Assembly: GCA_009823505.1 (NCBI GenBank)
Contig: VZQC01012331.1
Span: 207,773 to 271,772, forward strand
Direction: 5' to 3'
DNA from: Rhizomys pruinosus
Lineage: Eukaryota > Chordata > Mammalia > Rodentia > Spalacidae
Length of the DNA: 64,000 nucleotides
In this document: positions 41,793-53,254 of the stretch, one piece after another
How the letters are laid out: each line of letters opens with the position of its first letter
Numbering within the stretch: the first letter of the stretch is position 1
The notes under the pieces: model-generated
What the model was told of the DNA's origin: nothing
The model's input: the letters and a program-made list of their open reading frames with translations, nothing else
Database searches by the model: none
Position numbers and translations under genes: made by a program

Positions 41793-42494
41793 GTCTGCAG
41801 TGCCAGCCAGGGCTGCGTCTGTCTGTGACTTTGCTGGACCCCTGGTAGCTGGCCTCTCCACAGGTGTCCAATAGAACTCATGTCCCCACGTCCATTTCAC
41901 AGACGCGGTGGCTGAGTCCTGGGGAGCTGAGGCTACTACTACTGGCTCTGGCCACACGCCATGATTTGCCCTGACCCCAAGGGCCTGTGATCTTCCTATC
42001 TAAGGACACTGTGTGTGGTCTGTCTGCCTGAGACTGTTCCATACCCCAGTCTTTGGTCAGTATAGTCTCAGATTTTTTTTTTTTTCCTTGAGACCGGATC
42101 TCACTATGTTGTACCTCAGGTGATCCAGATGCCTGTGTAAAAGAACCCACACCCTGGTGCCCACCTGTAGATAATCCCGGCTGTTAGGGGTGGGCTGAGC
42201 CACTGTAGTGTCATGGCATGATGTGTGGCCTGGGACACTGAGTCTTTGGCTTGAGGCTGCAGAGTCAGAGCACCGGGGACAGTCAGACATGCCCATGTCA
42301 GGTGGACCCACTGTTCAGGGTCTGTTGGTGAGTTTTCTGCAGTGTCCCCATGGTCCTTCCCTTCCTGTGCCTCAGTTACACCCTCTGTAAAATGGGCTCT
42401 TCTCACATGTACCCTGGAGAGCTTAAAACACACCCAGCCAATAGAATGGCTTTGCGGACATGGGCAGGTACGGTTTTTTTTTTTTCTTTAATCC
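41793..42494. other. Unique sequence with a MIR scrap
   Basis: tgtgcctcagttacaccctc and tgtaaaatgggctc (42366-42400) are MIR 3' motifs. A short poly-T/gag...ccggatctcact fragment at 42067-42110 may be a SINE remnant. Confidence 0.5.
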
Positions 42495-42721
42495 ACCTTT
42501 TTAAAAAATTTTATTTATCTTTTGTGTGTATGAGTGTACTGTCTGCATGTAGGTTTGTGCACCCGTGTCTGCAATGCTGCAGAGGTCAGAAGAGGGCGTC
42601 AGATTCCCCTGGAACTAGAGTTGAAGACAGGTCTCAGCCACCATGTGGGTGCTGGGGATTGAACCCCGGTCCTCTGCAAGAGCAGTCAGCGCTCTTAACT
42701 GCTAGGCTATCTTTTCAATCC
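42495..42721 (-). mobile_element. B2 SINE
   Basis: gtactgtctgcatgtaggtt, cctggaactagagttgaaga, gtcctctgcaagagcagtca; head end slightly decayed (ctatcttttcaatcc). Confidence 0.9.
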
Positions 42722-42733
42722 ACAGTTTATAGG

Positions 42734-42905
42734 TTTTTTTTTATTTTTTATTTTTATTTTTTGTCTTTTCGAGACAGGGTCTCCCTGTAGCACCAGCTGT
42801 CTTGGAACTCACTCTGTAGACCAGGCTGGCCTTGAACTCAAAAAGATCCGCCTGTCTCTGCCTCCCAAGTGCTAGGATTAAAGGCCTGTGCCACCATGCC
42901 CGGCC
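42734..42905 (-). mobile_element. B1 SINE
   Basis: T/A-rich tail, gtcttttcgagacagggtct, ctccctgtagcaccagctgt, ending gccaccatgcccggc. Adjacent to the B2 head end. Confidence 0.93.
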
Positions 42906-44118
42906 CATGGTTTATGTTTTTATTGATAGAGTGGAGGTGTTTGTGTTGGGACCCAGGGGTATGAGACGCATCTAGACCATTCATACTCAGCAGACGTAGT
43001 AAGGTGGATTCCACATTGCTAGGCTGATGTGGAAGGCAGTGTGTGGCTGTTCTGTGCACTGTGTGATGTTCTGCCTCTCTCTGCCTCAGTGTTCCTGTCT
43101 GTGGAATGGAGCTAATACTTGCTACCCCCCAGCCTAGGCAGTTGTCGAGAGAATTAAATGAGATACTGACTCCCAGAATCCATAGCCTGGTCGATGCTTG
43201 CTGTTGTTATTTTTGTTTTTATGTGTTAGTATGGAGTTGTCACACGTCTTTAGGTGTGTGTGTGGGTGTTGGTCCCCACTCCAGAGAGAAGGCTGAGTGA
43301 CCAGAGATGCTGGCTGGATCAGGCAGGTCCAGCAGTGCACAGCCTGTAACCTGGAGTGAAGCTCAGGTTCTGGTCCCACACGCCTGCTGTGGAATTTGTG
43401 ACGTGCTAGGCTTCTGAGGTCCCGTGAGTCATGTCTCCTTGGAGCCAGAGTCTGGGAGCCCTTTCCCGTGCCCTCCAAAAACAGTATTCAGCCCCAGCTG
43501 CTATTGCCATGAGTTCAGCTGCCATCCCATCACACTGTTGCTAGGCAGGCGTCTGGTTGCCAGGTGCCACCTCCTTGTTGGACTCATTGGCTAACAGAGC
43601 CTGTGTGGAGCTGCTGTGGAGTGAGGCCTGGATACGTGACTCTCAGTAGACATGGTCACCTGGGAAGCTTTTGGGGTGAGGGGGTCTGAGCAGCCCTGAG
43701 CTTGGGATCTGGACAATCCAGCACCAGCATCACTCATCAGACCCCCCTAAGGCCAAACAGTTCTCACTTCTTCATAGCTGGGGAAAATAAGGCTTGTGAG
43801 GTGAGGGAGGACTGAGGCCCTGGGTGCTGCCATCAAGTGCTTGGTACTGCCAGGGATGGCGGGGTACTTTACCTCTCCCACTGAGGACCCTGCACCTGGC
43901 ATGTCCCTGCTGTCTGCATGGCCTGCCTTCCTCAAGGCCTTCCTGCCCTGCTCAGCACAGACTTCCGTCTCCTTCTCACGTAGCCTGGCCTCTGCGTCCC
44001 CATCTACTCTCATCCCCTGGCCTGACCCCTATTATCCCTAGATCCTGCTTTCCAGCCCACCTCTGCCAACCATCGTGGTCCTCACACACAGGCAGGCCTC
44101 TGTGGCAGGCCTTTGTAC
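42906..44118. other. Unique sequence with MIR scraps
   Basis: tctctgcctcagtgttcctg (43079-43098) and the ggggaaaataaggcttgtga piece (43782-43801) look like MIR parts. No gene recognised. Confidence 0.45.
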
Positions 44119-44295
44119 CTGCTGTCCCACTGTGCTGGGGTTCCTCCTGCTGCCCCACTGCTCTGGGGTTCCTCCTGCTGTCCCACTGCGCTGGGGTTCC
44201 TCCTGCTGTCCCACTGCGCTGGGGTTCCTCCTGCTGTCCCACTGCGCTGGGGTTCCTCCTGCTGCCCCACTGTGCTGGGGTTCCTCCTGCTGCCC
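44119..44295. repeat. 29-bp minisatellite, 6 copies
   Basis: The unit is cactgcgctggggttcctcc plus tgctgtccc; variants tgtgct, tgctct, ctgcccc. Confidence 0.93.
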
Positions 44296-44751
44296 GAGGG
44301 CTCAGTCTTCTTGCACAGTGGCCTGGTCTGAGGTCCTTCCTGCCTACACTTGAAGGCAGCCCCTCCTCTCTCGCTCCTCTGCTTCCCTGTGTATTTGGGC
44401 CCTGGGGTGGGGGCTTTGTATCATGTTCAAATTCTGTCTCTGGGACCACAGCCCAGCCTCGTGAGGGACAGCCAGAGATGGCACGTTTGCCTTGAATTCC
44501 CATTCTGGCTTCCTGGAAGCCCCTGTGCTGGCCCTGGGTCCTGGTCTGACCTAGTTTTAGCCTGTCCACTGAACTGCTTCTGGGTGTCCAGCTTCCTTAC
44601 AAAGTGGGGGCTGGGAAGGGACAATATTGGCCTAAACATCCTGTGTCTTGGGTAGGAAACTGAGGCATAGAGGAGTGAGACCATCGGTGAGGGCCACCTT
44701 CCCTTCCACCTGTGCTCAGTCCCTAGTGGGTGGAGCCCGGGGAGTGGCATG
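44296..44751. other. Unique sequence
   Basis: Nothing recognised apart from a MIR-like ggaaactgaggcatagagga at 44656-44675. Confidence 0.45.
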
Positions 44752-45360
44752 CTGAGGCAGGTGGAGGACACCCTGAGGTGGCAGGTGGGGGACACCCTGA
44801 GGTGGCAGGTGGAAGACACCCTGAGGGGGCAGGTGGGGGACACCCCGAGGTGGCAGGTGGGGGACACCCCGAGGTGGCAGGTGGGGACACCCCGAGGTGG
44901 CAGGTGGGGGACACCCCGAGGTGGCAGGTGGGGGACACCCCGAGGGGGCGGGTGGAGGACACCCCGAGGGGGCGGGTGGAGGACACCCTGAGGTGGCAGG
45001 TGGGGGACACCCTGAGGAGGCAGGTGGGGGACACCCTGAGGTGGCAGGTGGAGGACACCCTGAGGAGGCAGGTGGAGGACACCCTGAGGTGGTAGGTGGA
45101 GGACACCCTGAGGTGGCAGGTGGGGGACACCCTGGGGGGGGCAGGTAGGGGACACCCTGAGGTGGCAGGTGGAGGACACCCTGAGGAGGCAGGTGGAGGA
45201 CACCCTGAGGTGGCAGGTGGGGGACACCCTGAGGGGGCAGGTAGGGGACACCCTGAGGTGGCAGGTGGAGGACACCCTGAGGAGGCAGGTGGAGGACACC
45301 CTGAGGTGGTAGGTGGAGGACACCCTGAGGTGGTAGGTGGAGGACACCCTGAGGTGGCAG
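44752..45360. repeat. 24-bp minisatellite, about 25 copies
   Basis: The unit is ggtggaggacaccctgaggt plus ggca, with gggggac, cccc and gagggggc variants. Purine-rich on the plus strand. 24 bp equals 8 codons, which explains overlapping open frames on both strands (up to 341 codons, Pro/His/Cys- or Gly-rich); no start, splice or domain evidence supports them. Confidence 0.95.
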
Positions 45361-45649
45361 CTCTCCCTTGCTTTCTCGGTGCACCGTTCAGTGTCCACTC
45401 CCCACCCCCTCCTCACACAGCCTGCCCCGACTATTCCTGCAGGGGTCCCCATCCTCTGACTTCTTCAAAACATGCAGCTGAACCTTTCTCTTGCAAGCAT
45501 TTGCTAACAGACAGCCCAAGCCCCTCACCAGACTTAATTAGCTCCAGCCTAGTAGTGTCAGACACCAGGGAGCAGGCCCGACTTTTCTCACTTCTCCTGC
45601 GTTCCTCCTTGCAGACCATGTGGACTCTGCCTTCAGAACGCGAACTAGA

Positions 45650-46040
45650 ATCTTCACTTGACTTGGCTGTTGTCACCTCCTGCTTTCCCAAGTCTCCTCC
45701 ACCTCAGTCCTGGTCCTGTCCCCCCGTTGCCTAGAACGCTCTGCGGCTCCCCCCTTATCCAGAAGAAAGCCCAAGATCCCCTGCGTGCTGGGTCCTGGGG
45801 GACGCATTTCCACCCCCTTTCTCCCTTGCTCCTGTGATTTGGCCTCGTGCTTTGAATACAGCTGGGGTGCTGCCTCCAGTGCCTTTGTACCACTGCTTGT
45901 TCTGTGTCAGGAGCAGCCTCCCCACACGTGCACAGAGCTTATTCCACTATTCATTTAGGCCTCAGCTCATAGGCAACAACCTCCTCAGTGCACACTGAAT
46001 AAATGAATGAATGAGTGAGTGAATGAATGAAAGAAAAATG
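45650..46040 (-). mobile_element. L2-like ancient repeat
   Basis: gttgcctagaacgctctgcg, ccagtgcctttgtaccactg, catttaggcctcagctcata, ending in aataaatgaatgaatgagtg (tetranucleotide end at 45995-46035). Confidence 0.55.
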
Positions 46041-46244
46041 GGTGAGTGAATGAACCAGATGTCAGGATTCTATTCCAAGACAGTTGTCCACCTATCTGGG
46101 TGTGAAACATGGCTGATGCGTTGCCTAGGTGGTCAGGAAAGAGGTCTGAGTGGTCACTTGCAGGCCAGTGTGCAGAGTCCCTGCCCAGCCAGAGGAGGGT
46201 GTGGTCATCAAAGAGAGGCAGGATGAAGGTCTGACCTTCATATT

Positions 46245-46345
46245 GTGGGGGACATTTATTGAGCGTCTGTTGTGTGCTGGGCCCTATGGTAGTGGCCCAT
46301 TCTGGGGCTTGGGCACCACTCTGCCCATTTTATAGACAGGAAAAG
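46245..46345 (+). mobile_element. MIR/L2-like fragment
   Basis: ggacatttattgagcgtctg, ttgtgtgctgggccctatgg, gcccattttatagacaggaa. Confidence 0.55.
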
Positions 46346-47368
46346 TGAAGCCAGACAACTTCCCTGTCTGCCCTGGGTCTGGGCTGGCTGAGTGGCTGAG
46401 GCAGGAAGTGCCCTGCCCGGCCCAGGTGGCCCCTTACTCTTTCCTCAGTAGACTCAGGATTGCTAATGCTCTTTCTTCCTGCCTCCCACCTTCCTTTTTA
46501 GCTCCATGTCCTGAAAGTTCTGCAGAGAAAAAGGAAGCAGGGTGTTCCTCTGGGGATCTCTGTGTCCTGTGGCTGGGTCTGGGGTGGCATTTGGGACACA
46601 GGTACTTCCCCCATCCCATGACATCATTTCCCACACCTTGTCTGCAGTCTTAGCCCTTCATGCAGCCCTGGGTGTGTTTCCTAGGTCTTTGTCCCAGAAC
46701 TTGAACTGTGGGTGGAGCCATCTCCTCTGTAGTAAGAGTCCCTGTAGCCCAAACAGAGACCAGGGTAGGTGTCGTGCTAGGAATAGCTGTGCAGGAGAAT
46801 GACCGACTGATGACCCTGCCCATCCTTTTCTGGGACGTGGCTCCTCTCCGGGCCACATTTATGCTACCCAAGAAACTTGGCGCAACTTTCTAGAACCAGT
46901 TTTGCTCAACATCATGAGCAGAGAAATCATTTTCATATAAAAATCAGGATCAGGTAGTTGTGGCAGCATGGGTACTTGCTGAGGGACCCCTGGATGCCAG
47001 TACCCAGGGCCGCGAGCAGGTTGAGTGAGGTCAGATGATGGAACGCTGACTGTGCCTGATGGGGCTCTGTGAGCATCGCTGAACGCTTCCTGAACAGATG
47101 AACACCTGAACACCTGAATGAACGAGTATGTCAAGTTCTGTTCCAATACAGTCTCCCTGCCCCTCTGGGCATGATATGGCTGCTGTGGTGCCCAGGCTCA
47201 GCTTCTGGGCCCCAGGCTCCTCTTCTGAGGCACTAGTTGAGAAAGGTCCAGCCTTTGGTGTCCTGTTAGGGTAGTGGATTGATGCAAAGGCTTTGGAGAA
47301 AGAATGAGAAGAGACCCTTCCAGCCTTCCCAGCAGCAACCCCAGAACCCCCTCTATTTCTGGAATCTA
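46346..47368. other. Unique sequence
   Basis: About 1 kb with no recognised gene or repeat; AT-rich 46920-46950. Confidence 0.5.
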
Positions 47369-47384
47369 AGAAGACTTCTTTATT

Positions 47385-47617
47385 TAAATAAATATTTTAC
47401 TTATTATTTTTATTTTATGTGTATGAGTGTATTGCCTGCATGTATGTAAGTGCACCTGTGTTGTGCCATGACCATGGAGGTCAGAAGAAGGCACTGGGGC
47501 CCCTGGACCAGGAGTTATGGATGCTTGTTAGCTACCATGTGTGTGCTGGGAATCAAACCGGGGTCCTCTGAAAGAGCAGCCAGTGCTCTTAACCGCGGAG
47601 CCAGCTCTCCAGCTCCC
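47385..47617 (-). mobile_element. B2 SINE with near-perfect target-site duplication
   Basis: aagaagacWtcttta at 47369-47383 and 47618-47632 (one mismatch). Body: ggaggtcagaagaaggcact, caggagttatggatgcttgt. Confidence 0.92.
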
Positions 47618-47632
47618 AAGAAGACATCTTTA

Positions 47633-48332
47633 GCCTGAGTATGGCTTCAGGATCTTCCATGTATTTTGTGGTCCTTCGAGCAGGTCTGCGGAGTTCACAC
47701 TGGGAAACAACCTAAAGGCAGAAGTGCTGGGGTGCAAGCCATACCATGTTCCCCAGCCTCTGCAGACTAGGAGGAAAGTGGCAGGTCACATCAGCCCAGT
47801 CACAGCTGGGACTGCTGAAGGTGACACCCCATGGTGAGCAGCGGTGCTGGCAGGGAGCGGCTGCGTTTTCTCTTGGTGATTGTAACTCCCTGTGGAAGAG
47901 GAGACCATGTGACACCTCCTGAACCCAGCGCTGCTCTGAGCCAGCCCTGCTGTCCTTCAGACTTGAACCCCGAGTGTTGGGGTCCAGCAGCCTACATCCA
48001 CTGAGCACCCCGGCACACCCCTGGACGGCCTTGATGTTGTAAAGACTGCAGTCCTGTCTCTCTGTCTCCTGTTGTCCGTCTCTCATTGTTCCTGCTTAGC
48101 TACATCCTGCCTGCCTGTCAAGGTCACTTCCAGGCCCTCCCCAGTCCTCTGAGCTCTTCCTTCTGACCACCTGCAGGATCCCAAGAACTGTGCCCTCTTT
48201 CACAACTCACCCTCAATGGGGGAGGGCTTTTCAGCTGGAATCACTCATTTCCTAGACCTAAGCCCTGCCAGAGCTTCCTCGCTGCCTGCCTCCTGGATGC
48301 GTTTATATATGGTCTTCTATCTCTTGATGCCT
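47633..48332. other. Unique sequence
   Basis: Nothing recognised. Confidence 0.45.
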
Positions 48333-48560
48333 TATTTTAAAACTATTTTGATTTATTTGTTTCTATTTTGTGTGTATGAGTATTTTGGCTGCATGTACGT
48401 AAATGCTCCCATGTTGTGCAGTGGCCACGGAGGGCATTGGATCTCCTGGAACTGGAGTTACAGATGGTTGTTAGCTGCTGTGTGTGGGTGCTGGGAACCA
48501 AACCCAGGTCCTCTGCAAGACCACCCAGTGCTCTTAAACTGCTGAACCATCTCTCCAGCC
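48333..48560 (-). mobile_element. B2 SINE
   Basis: gtgtatgagtattttggctg, cctggaactggagttacaga, gaaccatctctccagcc. Confidence 0.88.
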
Positions 48561-48565
48561 TTCTC

Positions 48566-48770
48566 CACCTTATTTTTTGAATCGAGGTTTCTCATTTAAC
48601 CTGGAACCCCCCATTTCATATAGACTGCCTAGCCAGCAAGCCCCTGGGACCCACCTATTTCCACATCTTCTTCCTCAGCACTTAGGTTACACACACCTCA
48701 TCCAGCTTTTTACATGGTTGTTAGATTTGAACTCAGGTCCTGAGGTCATTTCCCCCCTTGCCCTCCCTGC
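48566..48770 (-). mobile_element. Composite B4-type SINE
   Basis: ttttttgaatcgaggtttct, gcctagccagcaagcccctg, gatttgaactcaggtcctga; diverged. Confidence 0.65.
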
Positions 48771-48799
48771 CCCCCCTCCCCGGGCATAGGATTATGCTT

Positions 48800-49042
48800 T
48801 TTTTAAAAATTTTATTTATTTTTGTATGTGTATGAATGTACTGTTTGCATGTAGGTTTGTGCACCCGTGTCGTGCAATGCCACTGAGGTCAGAAGAGGAT
48901 CTTGGATTCCCCTGGAACTGGAGTTCTCCTGGAATTGGAGTTACAGACGGTTCTTAGCTGCCATGTGGGTGCTGAGGATCGAACCTGGGTCCTCTGCAAG
49001 AGCAGTCGGTGCTCTTAACCGCTAGGCTATCTCTCCAGCCCC
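48800..49042 (-). mobile_element. Young B2 SINE, 17-bp internal duplication and 12-bp target-site duplication
   Basis: Flanked by aggattatgctt at 48788-48799 and 49043-49054. Contains ctggaactggagttctc then ctggaattggagttaca. A second clean copy of the subfamily. Confidence 0.95.
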
Positions 49043-49149
49043 AGGATTATGCTTCTTAAATTGCAAAGAGAATTCATTATCATAGCAGAAAATCAAGACA
49101 GTGCCAGGAACTGTGAGCCAGACTTGTGAGGGATGTTGGGTTTGCCTCC

Positions 49150-49760
49150 CTGCGCCTCCATGTAATTTACTTAGCACCTACTGTGGACCAGGTATTGAGG
49201 GTACAGTGGAACACAGTCAGTCCAAAGCCCTCTTCCTTACTGTGCACCATGAAGAAAGACAGTGAGTGTTTTAATGAGATGTTACAATGCATTAACAGGT
49301 GATCAGTGCTATGGGGAGAAGGGTGCTAGGAGGGTGAGGCAGGTGCTGGGAGGGTGAGGCAGGTGCTGGGAGGTGAGGCAGGTGCTGGGAGGTGAGGCAC
49401 GTGCTGGGAGGGTGAGGCAGGTGCTGGGAGGTGAGGCAGGTGCTGGGAGGTGAGGCAGGTGCTGGGAGGGTGAGGCAGGTGCTGGGAGGTGAGGCAGGTG
49501 CTGGGAGGTGAGGCAGGTGCTGGGAGGGTGAGGCAGGTGCTGGGAGGGTGAGGCAGGTGCTGGGAGGTGAGGCAGGTGCTGGGAGGTGAGGCACGTGCTG
49601 GTAGGTGAGGCACGTGCTGGGAGGTGAGGCACGTGCTGGGAGGGTGAGGCAGGTAGGTCTTCCTGGGAACTGATATTTGATCCAAGACCTGAATGAGCTG
49701 TGTGAATGCCTGGGATGGGGCAGAGGGGCTAGCCTGTGCAAAGGCCCTATAGTGGGAGTT
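49150..49760 (+). mobile_element. L2-like ancient repeat interrupted by a minisatellite
   Basis: Left part cttagcacctactgtggacc, ccaggtattgagggtacagt, gatcagtgctatggggagaa; right part ttccaagacctgaatgag-like (gatccaagacctgaatgagc), cctgtgcaaaggccctatag. The two parts are collinear in the family and are separated by the array. Confidence 0.6.
49321..49652. repeat. 19-20-bp minisatellite, about 17 copies, E-box-bearing
   Basis: The unit is ggtgctgggaggtgaggca, with or without one extra g. Nearly every junction creates CAGGTG; four junctions create CACGTG instead. Confidence 0.95.
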
Positions 49761-50581
49761 CTCTGGGTGTGCTCCTCGATGTGAATGTATTAGGCTCACA
49801 GCAGGTGGGAGGTGACAGCATGCTGGGCTTCAGAGGCCCTGGTAGCCCATTGTTCTCAGGAAGTGACACACAAAATAGCAGTGGCTTTGCCATATGGGGT
49901 GTACCCCAGGTGTGGCTGGTACTGGGGAGCCCAGTGACACCCAACTATAGAGCAGATGTTGGTGGGTGGGGGATACCCATCAGCTGCCTGGAGAATCCCC
50001 CATGGCGTCATCCGACCTAGTCTTGGTCTCTTTCTGCGGGTAGTCTCCCACTTCTGCCTCTTTCCCATTGTACCTTGACCTTTGTCTTGTCTGCTTCAGA
50101 GCCTGATAGCAGACAGGGGCTTCCTGTCAGGCAGGTCTGTGGCTCAGGGACCCTCCTTTCTCTTGTGCAGCTCACATAGGTGAGTGTCCAGCTCCACATG
50201 GGGACCTGCTCCATGTGGGGACCTGTTCCACGTGGGGACCTGCGGGGACCTGCTTGTGAGCACCAGTAGGGGACTCAACATTTCTGCTGTCCCCTTGTGC
50301 CCCTCGCCAGACAGCGCCTGCCCTACCCTGCCATCAGATTGACCTTGCCAGTGAGCTGGTGCAGAGGGGTCCACAGTGCACCCCTGTGCCCTTGGTGCCC
50401 TCTCTAAGGGGCCATCTTGGAGATGCTCTGTGTGGCTAGTTACTATGCAGTTGCTCCGTTGTGGGAAGATTCAGGGTGGTGCTTGTGAGGTTCAAACGTT
50501 TGTTTTTAGTGCGTTCCTTTCCCCATGCTACACATTTATGTCTCATGTCATAGTTCCCCTAATCTTTAAAAACACCCAACG
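49761..50581. other. Unique sequence with a small tandem repeat
   Basis: 50191-50255 holds about four 17-18-bp copies (ccatgtggggacctgctcca). No gene recognised. Confidence 0.6.
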
Positions 50582-50740
50582 TGGGCCAGTGAGCTGGCTC
50601 AGTGGGAATAGGAGCTTGCTGCCAAGCCTGACAACCTGAGTTCAATCCCTAGGACCCACTGGTAGAAGGAAATTTCTAAAATTTGTCCTCTGATACATAC
50701 AAGACACATAATAAACCAATGTGAAAAATTAAAAAGATAT
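50582..50740 (+). mobile_element. B3 SINE
   Basis: ccagtgagctggctcagtgg, gccaagcctgacaacctgag, acccactggtagaaggaaat. Confidence 0.85.
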
Positions 50741-50944
50741 GGGTCTGGAGAGGTGGCTCAGCAGTTAAGACCACTGGCTGCTCTTGCAGAGGACTTGAGT
50801 TCAGTTCCCAGCATCCACATGATAGCTAACAACCGTTTATAACTCCTATTCCAGGGGATGCAAGGGCTGCTTCCAGCCTCTGTGGGCACCAGATATGCAC
50901 ATGGTAGACTTCCATACATGCAGTCAGAATATGCATACATGCAA
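50741..50944 (+). mobile_element. B2 SINE
   Basis: ggagaggtggctcagcagtt, cagaggacttgagttcagtt, gatagctaacaaccgtttat; tail leads into an (AAGG)n run. Confidence 0.88.
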
Positions 50945-51030
50945 AAGGAAGGGAAGAAAGAAGGAAGGGAGGGAAGGAGAGAAGGAAGAAGGGAGGGAGG
51001 GAGGAAGTAAGGAAGGAAGGACGGACGGAC
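50945..51030. repeat. (AAGG)n/(GGAC)n purine tract
   Basis: gaaggaagggagggaaggag and ggaaggacggacggac; probably grew from the A-rich SINE tail. Confidence 0.93.
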
Positions 51031-52082
51031 AAGCACTCTGAGATAGTGAGGCTTTCATTCGTCCTGCCCTCAGGTGTGTGAGGCATGTTGCTGGGCTTCT
51101 GCCGCTCCCCTCCTCCTTTCAAGCTTGTCTAGGGCAACTTCTGTCTGCTTCATCTCAGTGCTGTGGGTACTGCAGTGAGCCAACCCCACAGAAATCCCTG
51201 ATAGGGGAGTGGTGCACCACAGAGAGAAGCGCCTAAGGCTGGCAAAATAACAAACTGTGGGACTGTGACCTTGTTTTATGGGGAACAAGAGCAGGGTGGC
51301 GTGGGAGAGAGTAGCATAGCAGCTAGGGTACTTCAGACAGGGTGGTCAGAGAGATGACTTCTGGCAGGTACTGTGATAGTTGGGGGGATAGCACATGCAA
51401 ATGCCCTGGGGTGGAAATTGGCCTGGGCTATGCTGGGAAACACAGGCCAGTAGGGTGGGAGATGGGTGAGGTGCCCAGTTCTGGCAAATGCCAGGAAGGT
51501 ACAATGTGGTCTGGGTTTGAGGAAAGGTTCTTTGGTTGTGCTATGTTGAGAGGCTCCTTTGTCCTCCCCAGTGGCTGTTGGGGACGGGGCGTTGTCTGTT
51601 GCCCCATCCTCTGGTGTTGGGTAGCACCTCTTAGGGCCATTTTGAGGATACTCCTCAGTGCCTCTGTGACCTCTGTCCTCCCTGCCAGGGAAGGACTTGG
51701 GGAGAGCCGTGCTTGCTGACCCCGTGGCCTGTCACAGGCCTGTGGGGACTCTGGTTGGCACATGTCGTAGGCAGGTTAGAATGTGGGGCTGACCCTTTCG
51801 TCCAGAGCTGGGCCCCAGGGCTCTCCAGTCCCTCCTTGCTTCACAGAAGAGGGACTAGGACAGGGCAAGATCTTCCTCCCCAGCTCCACGGAGAAGCTGT
51901 GGAGGCCATGTTTGGAACTCAGGGCCTGAGTGGTGCAGGGGAAATGAAGGCTTGGAGTGGGAGGGTGGGTCACTCCAGATCAGCTGGCATGTGATATGTC
52001 CTCTAGCCTTAGTGGGCCCTGGAACCGATGAGTGGGGAGACAGCTCCAGGGAAAGGAACTTCCTGCCCTCTTTCCTTTCTTC
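51031..52082. other. Mostly unique with an L2-like piece
   Basis: 51325-51450 (cagacagggtggtcagagag, gcacatgcaaatgccctggg) resembles the L2-like family; rest unrecognised. Confidence 0.5.
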
Positions 52083-52251
52083 CTCTCATTTATCCATTAC
52101 CTTCCATCCATCTATCTACCCACTCTCTATCCATCCTCCCACCTAACCACCCGTCCGTACATCAACCTACCCACCCATCCATCTGTAGTCCATTTAGCCA
52201 CCCATCCATTTATCTACTCATCCATCTATTTATCTATTATCTATCTGTCTG

Positions 52252-52297
<46 letters not shown>

Positions 52298-52690
52298 CAC
52301 TTACCTATCTGTTTATCTATCCATCCTATCCATCCATCCATCCATCCATCCATCCGTCTATCCATCCATCCACTCACCTGTCCAACTGTTCATTTGTCTG
52401 TGTCCCTCCACTAATTCACCTGTCCATCCTTCCATCCATCAACTGTCCATCCATCCATCCATCTGCCCACCCACCCACCTGTCTTTCCATCCTTCCATCC
52501 ATCTGCCCGTCTGTCCATCCATCCATCCATCCATCCGTCTGTCCATCCATCCATCTACCCACCCACCTGTCTGTCCATCCTTCCATCCAACAACTGCCTG
52601 TCTGTCCATCCATCCGTCCGTCCATCTGTCCGTCCATACATCCATCCATCCATCCATCCATCCATCCATCCATCCATCCATCCATATGTC
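52083..52690. repeat. (ATCC)n/(TATC)n tetranucleotide block, about 600 bp
   Basis: A pure ctat run at 52255-52296 and an atcc run at 52639-52685, embedded in degenerate ccatctgtcc-type sequence. Frames stay open over up to 250 codons without meaning. Confidence 0.95.
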
Positions 52691-52717
52691 TTGTGGCAAG
52701 TGCTGGCTGCCAGTTGT

Positions 52718-52815
52718 AAATGAAATGCAAATGAGAGGAGATTGCACCCGGGCCTCAGTGCTGGCTCAAGGAGGGCTGCTCCTGGGGAGAGTGGCCCTTA
52801 ATTGATTGCCATGAA
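52718..52815. promoter_or_regulatory. Candidate regulatory segment with octamer and homeodomain sites
   Basis: Perfect octamer atgcaaat (52725-52732) and ttaattgatt (52798-52807), with gccatgaaattcaatgtgaa just after. Lies directly beside a tetranucleotide block. Inferred from motifs only. Confidence 0.25.
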
Positions 52816-53254
52816 ATTCAATGTGAAGTTTCAGCTGTGGGGTTGCCAGCAGGTGTGCAGGGGGCAGGAGCTGTCAGATCCGTACCTGGTGAGCTGGGCA
52901 GGAGTACTGCAGGTAGAGGAGACGTGTTCAAAGGCCTGGGAGGAGTGGCCTGGGCCCCTGGCTTTGAGGAGGAGTGCTGGTCCACCGTGGGTGGATGTGA
53001 GCATGGCTTCCATGACCTACCCGCAGCCACTTTTGTCTCAGAAGTTGCCTCTTCCTCTGTCCTTGTGTGGGCTGCAGTAAGCACTCAGGGCCTGTGGGAG
53101 AAAGCCTGATGGAACCACGTGGGAAGAGGCATTTGACAGCTTGCTGGGTAATGCAGTAACCGCAGTGGCCATCCCAAGTACATCTCTGTGACAATGGGGT
53201 ATCCGGGTGGCAATTGGCCATGGCTCACAGAGTGCAAGATCAAGTTCTGAGCTG
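52816..53254. other. Unique sequence
   Basis: Nothing recognised. Confidence 0.45.

Noticed and set aside
44427..45452. A 341-codon Pro/Cys-rich minus-strand open frame
   Set aside because: Equivalent frames exist in other phases and on the plus strand; all come from the 24-bp unit being a multiple of three.
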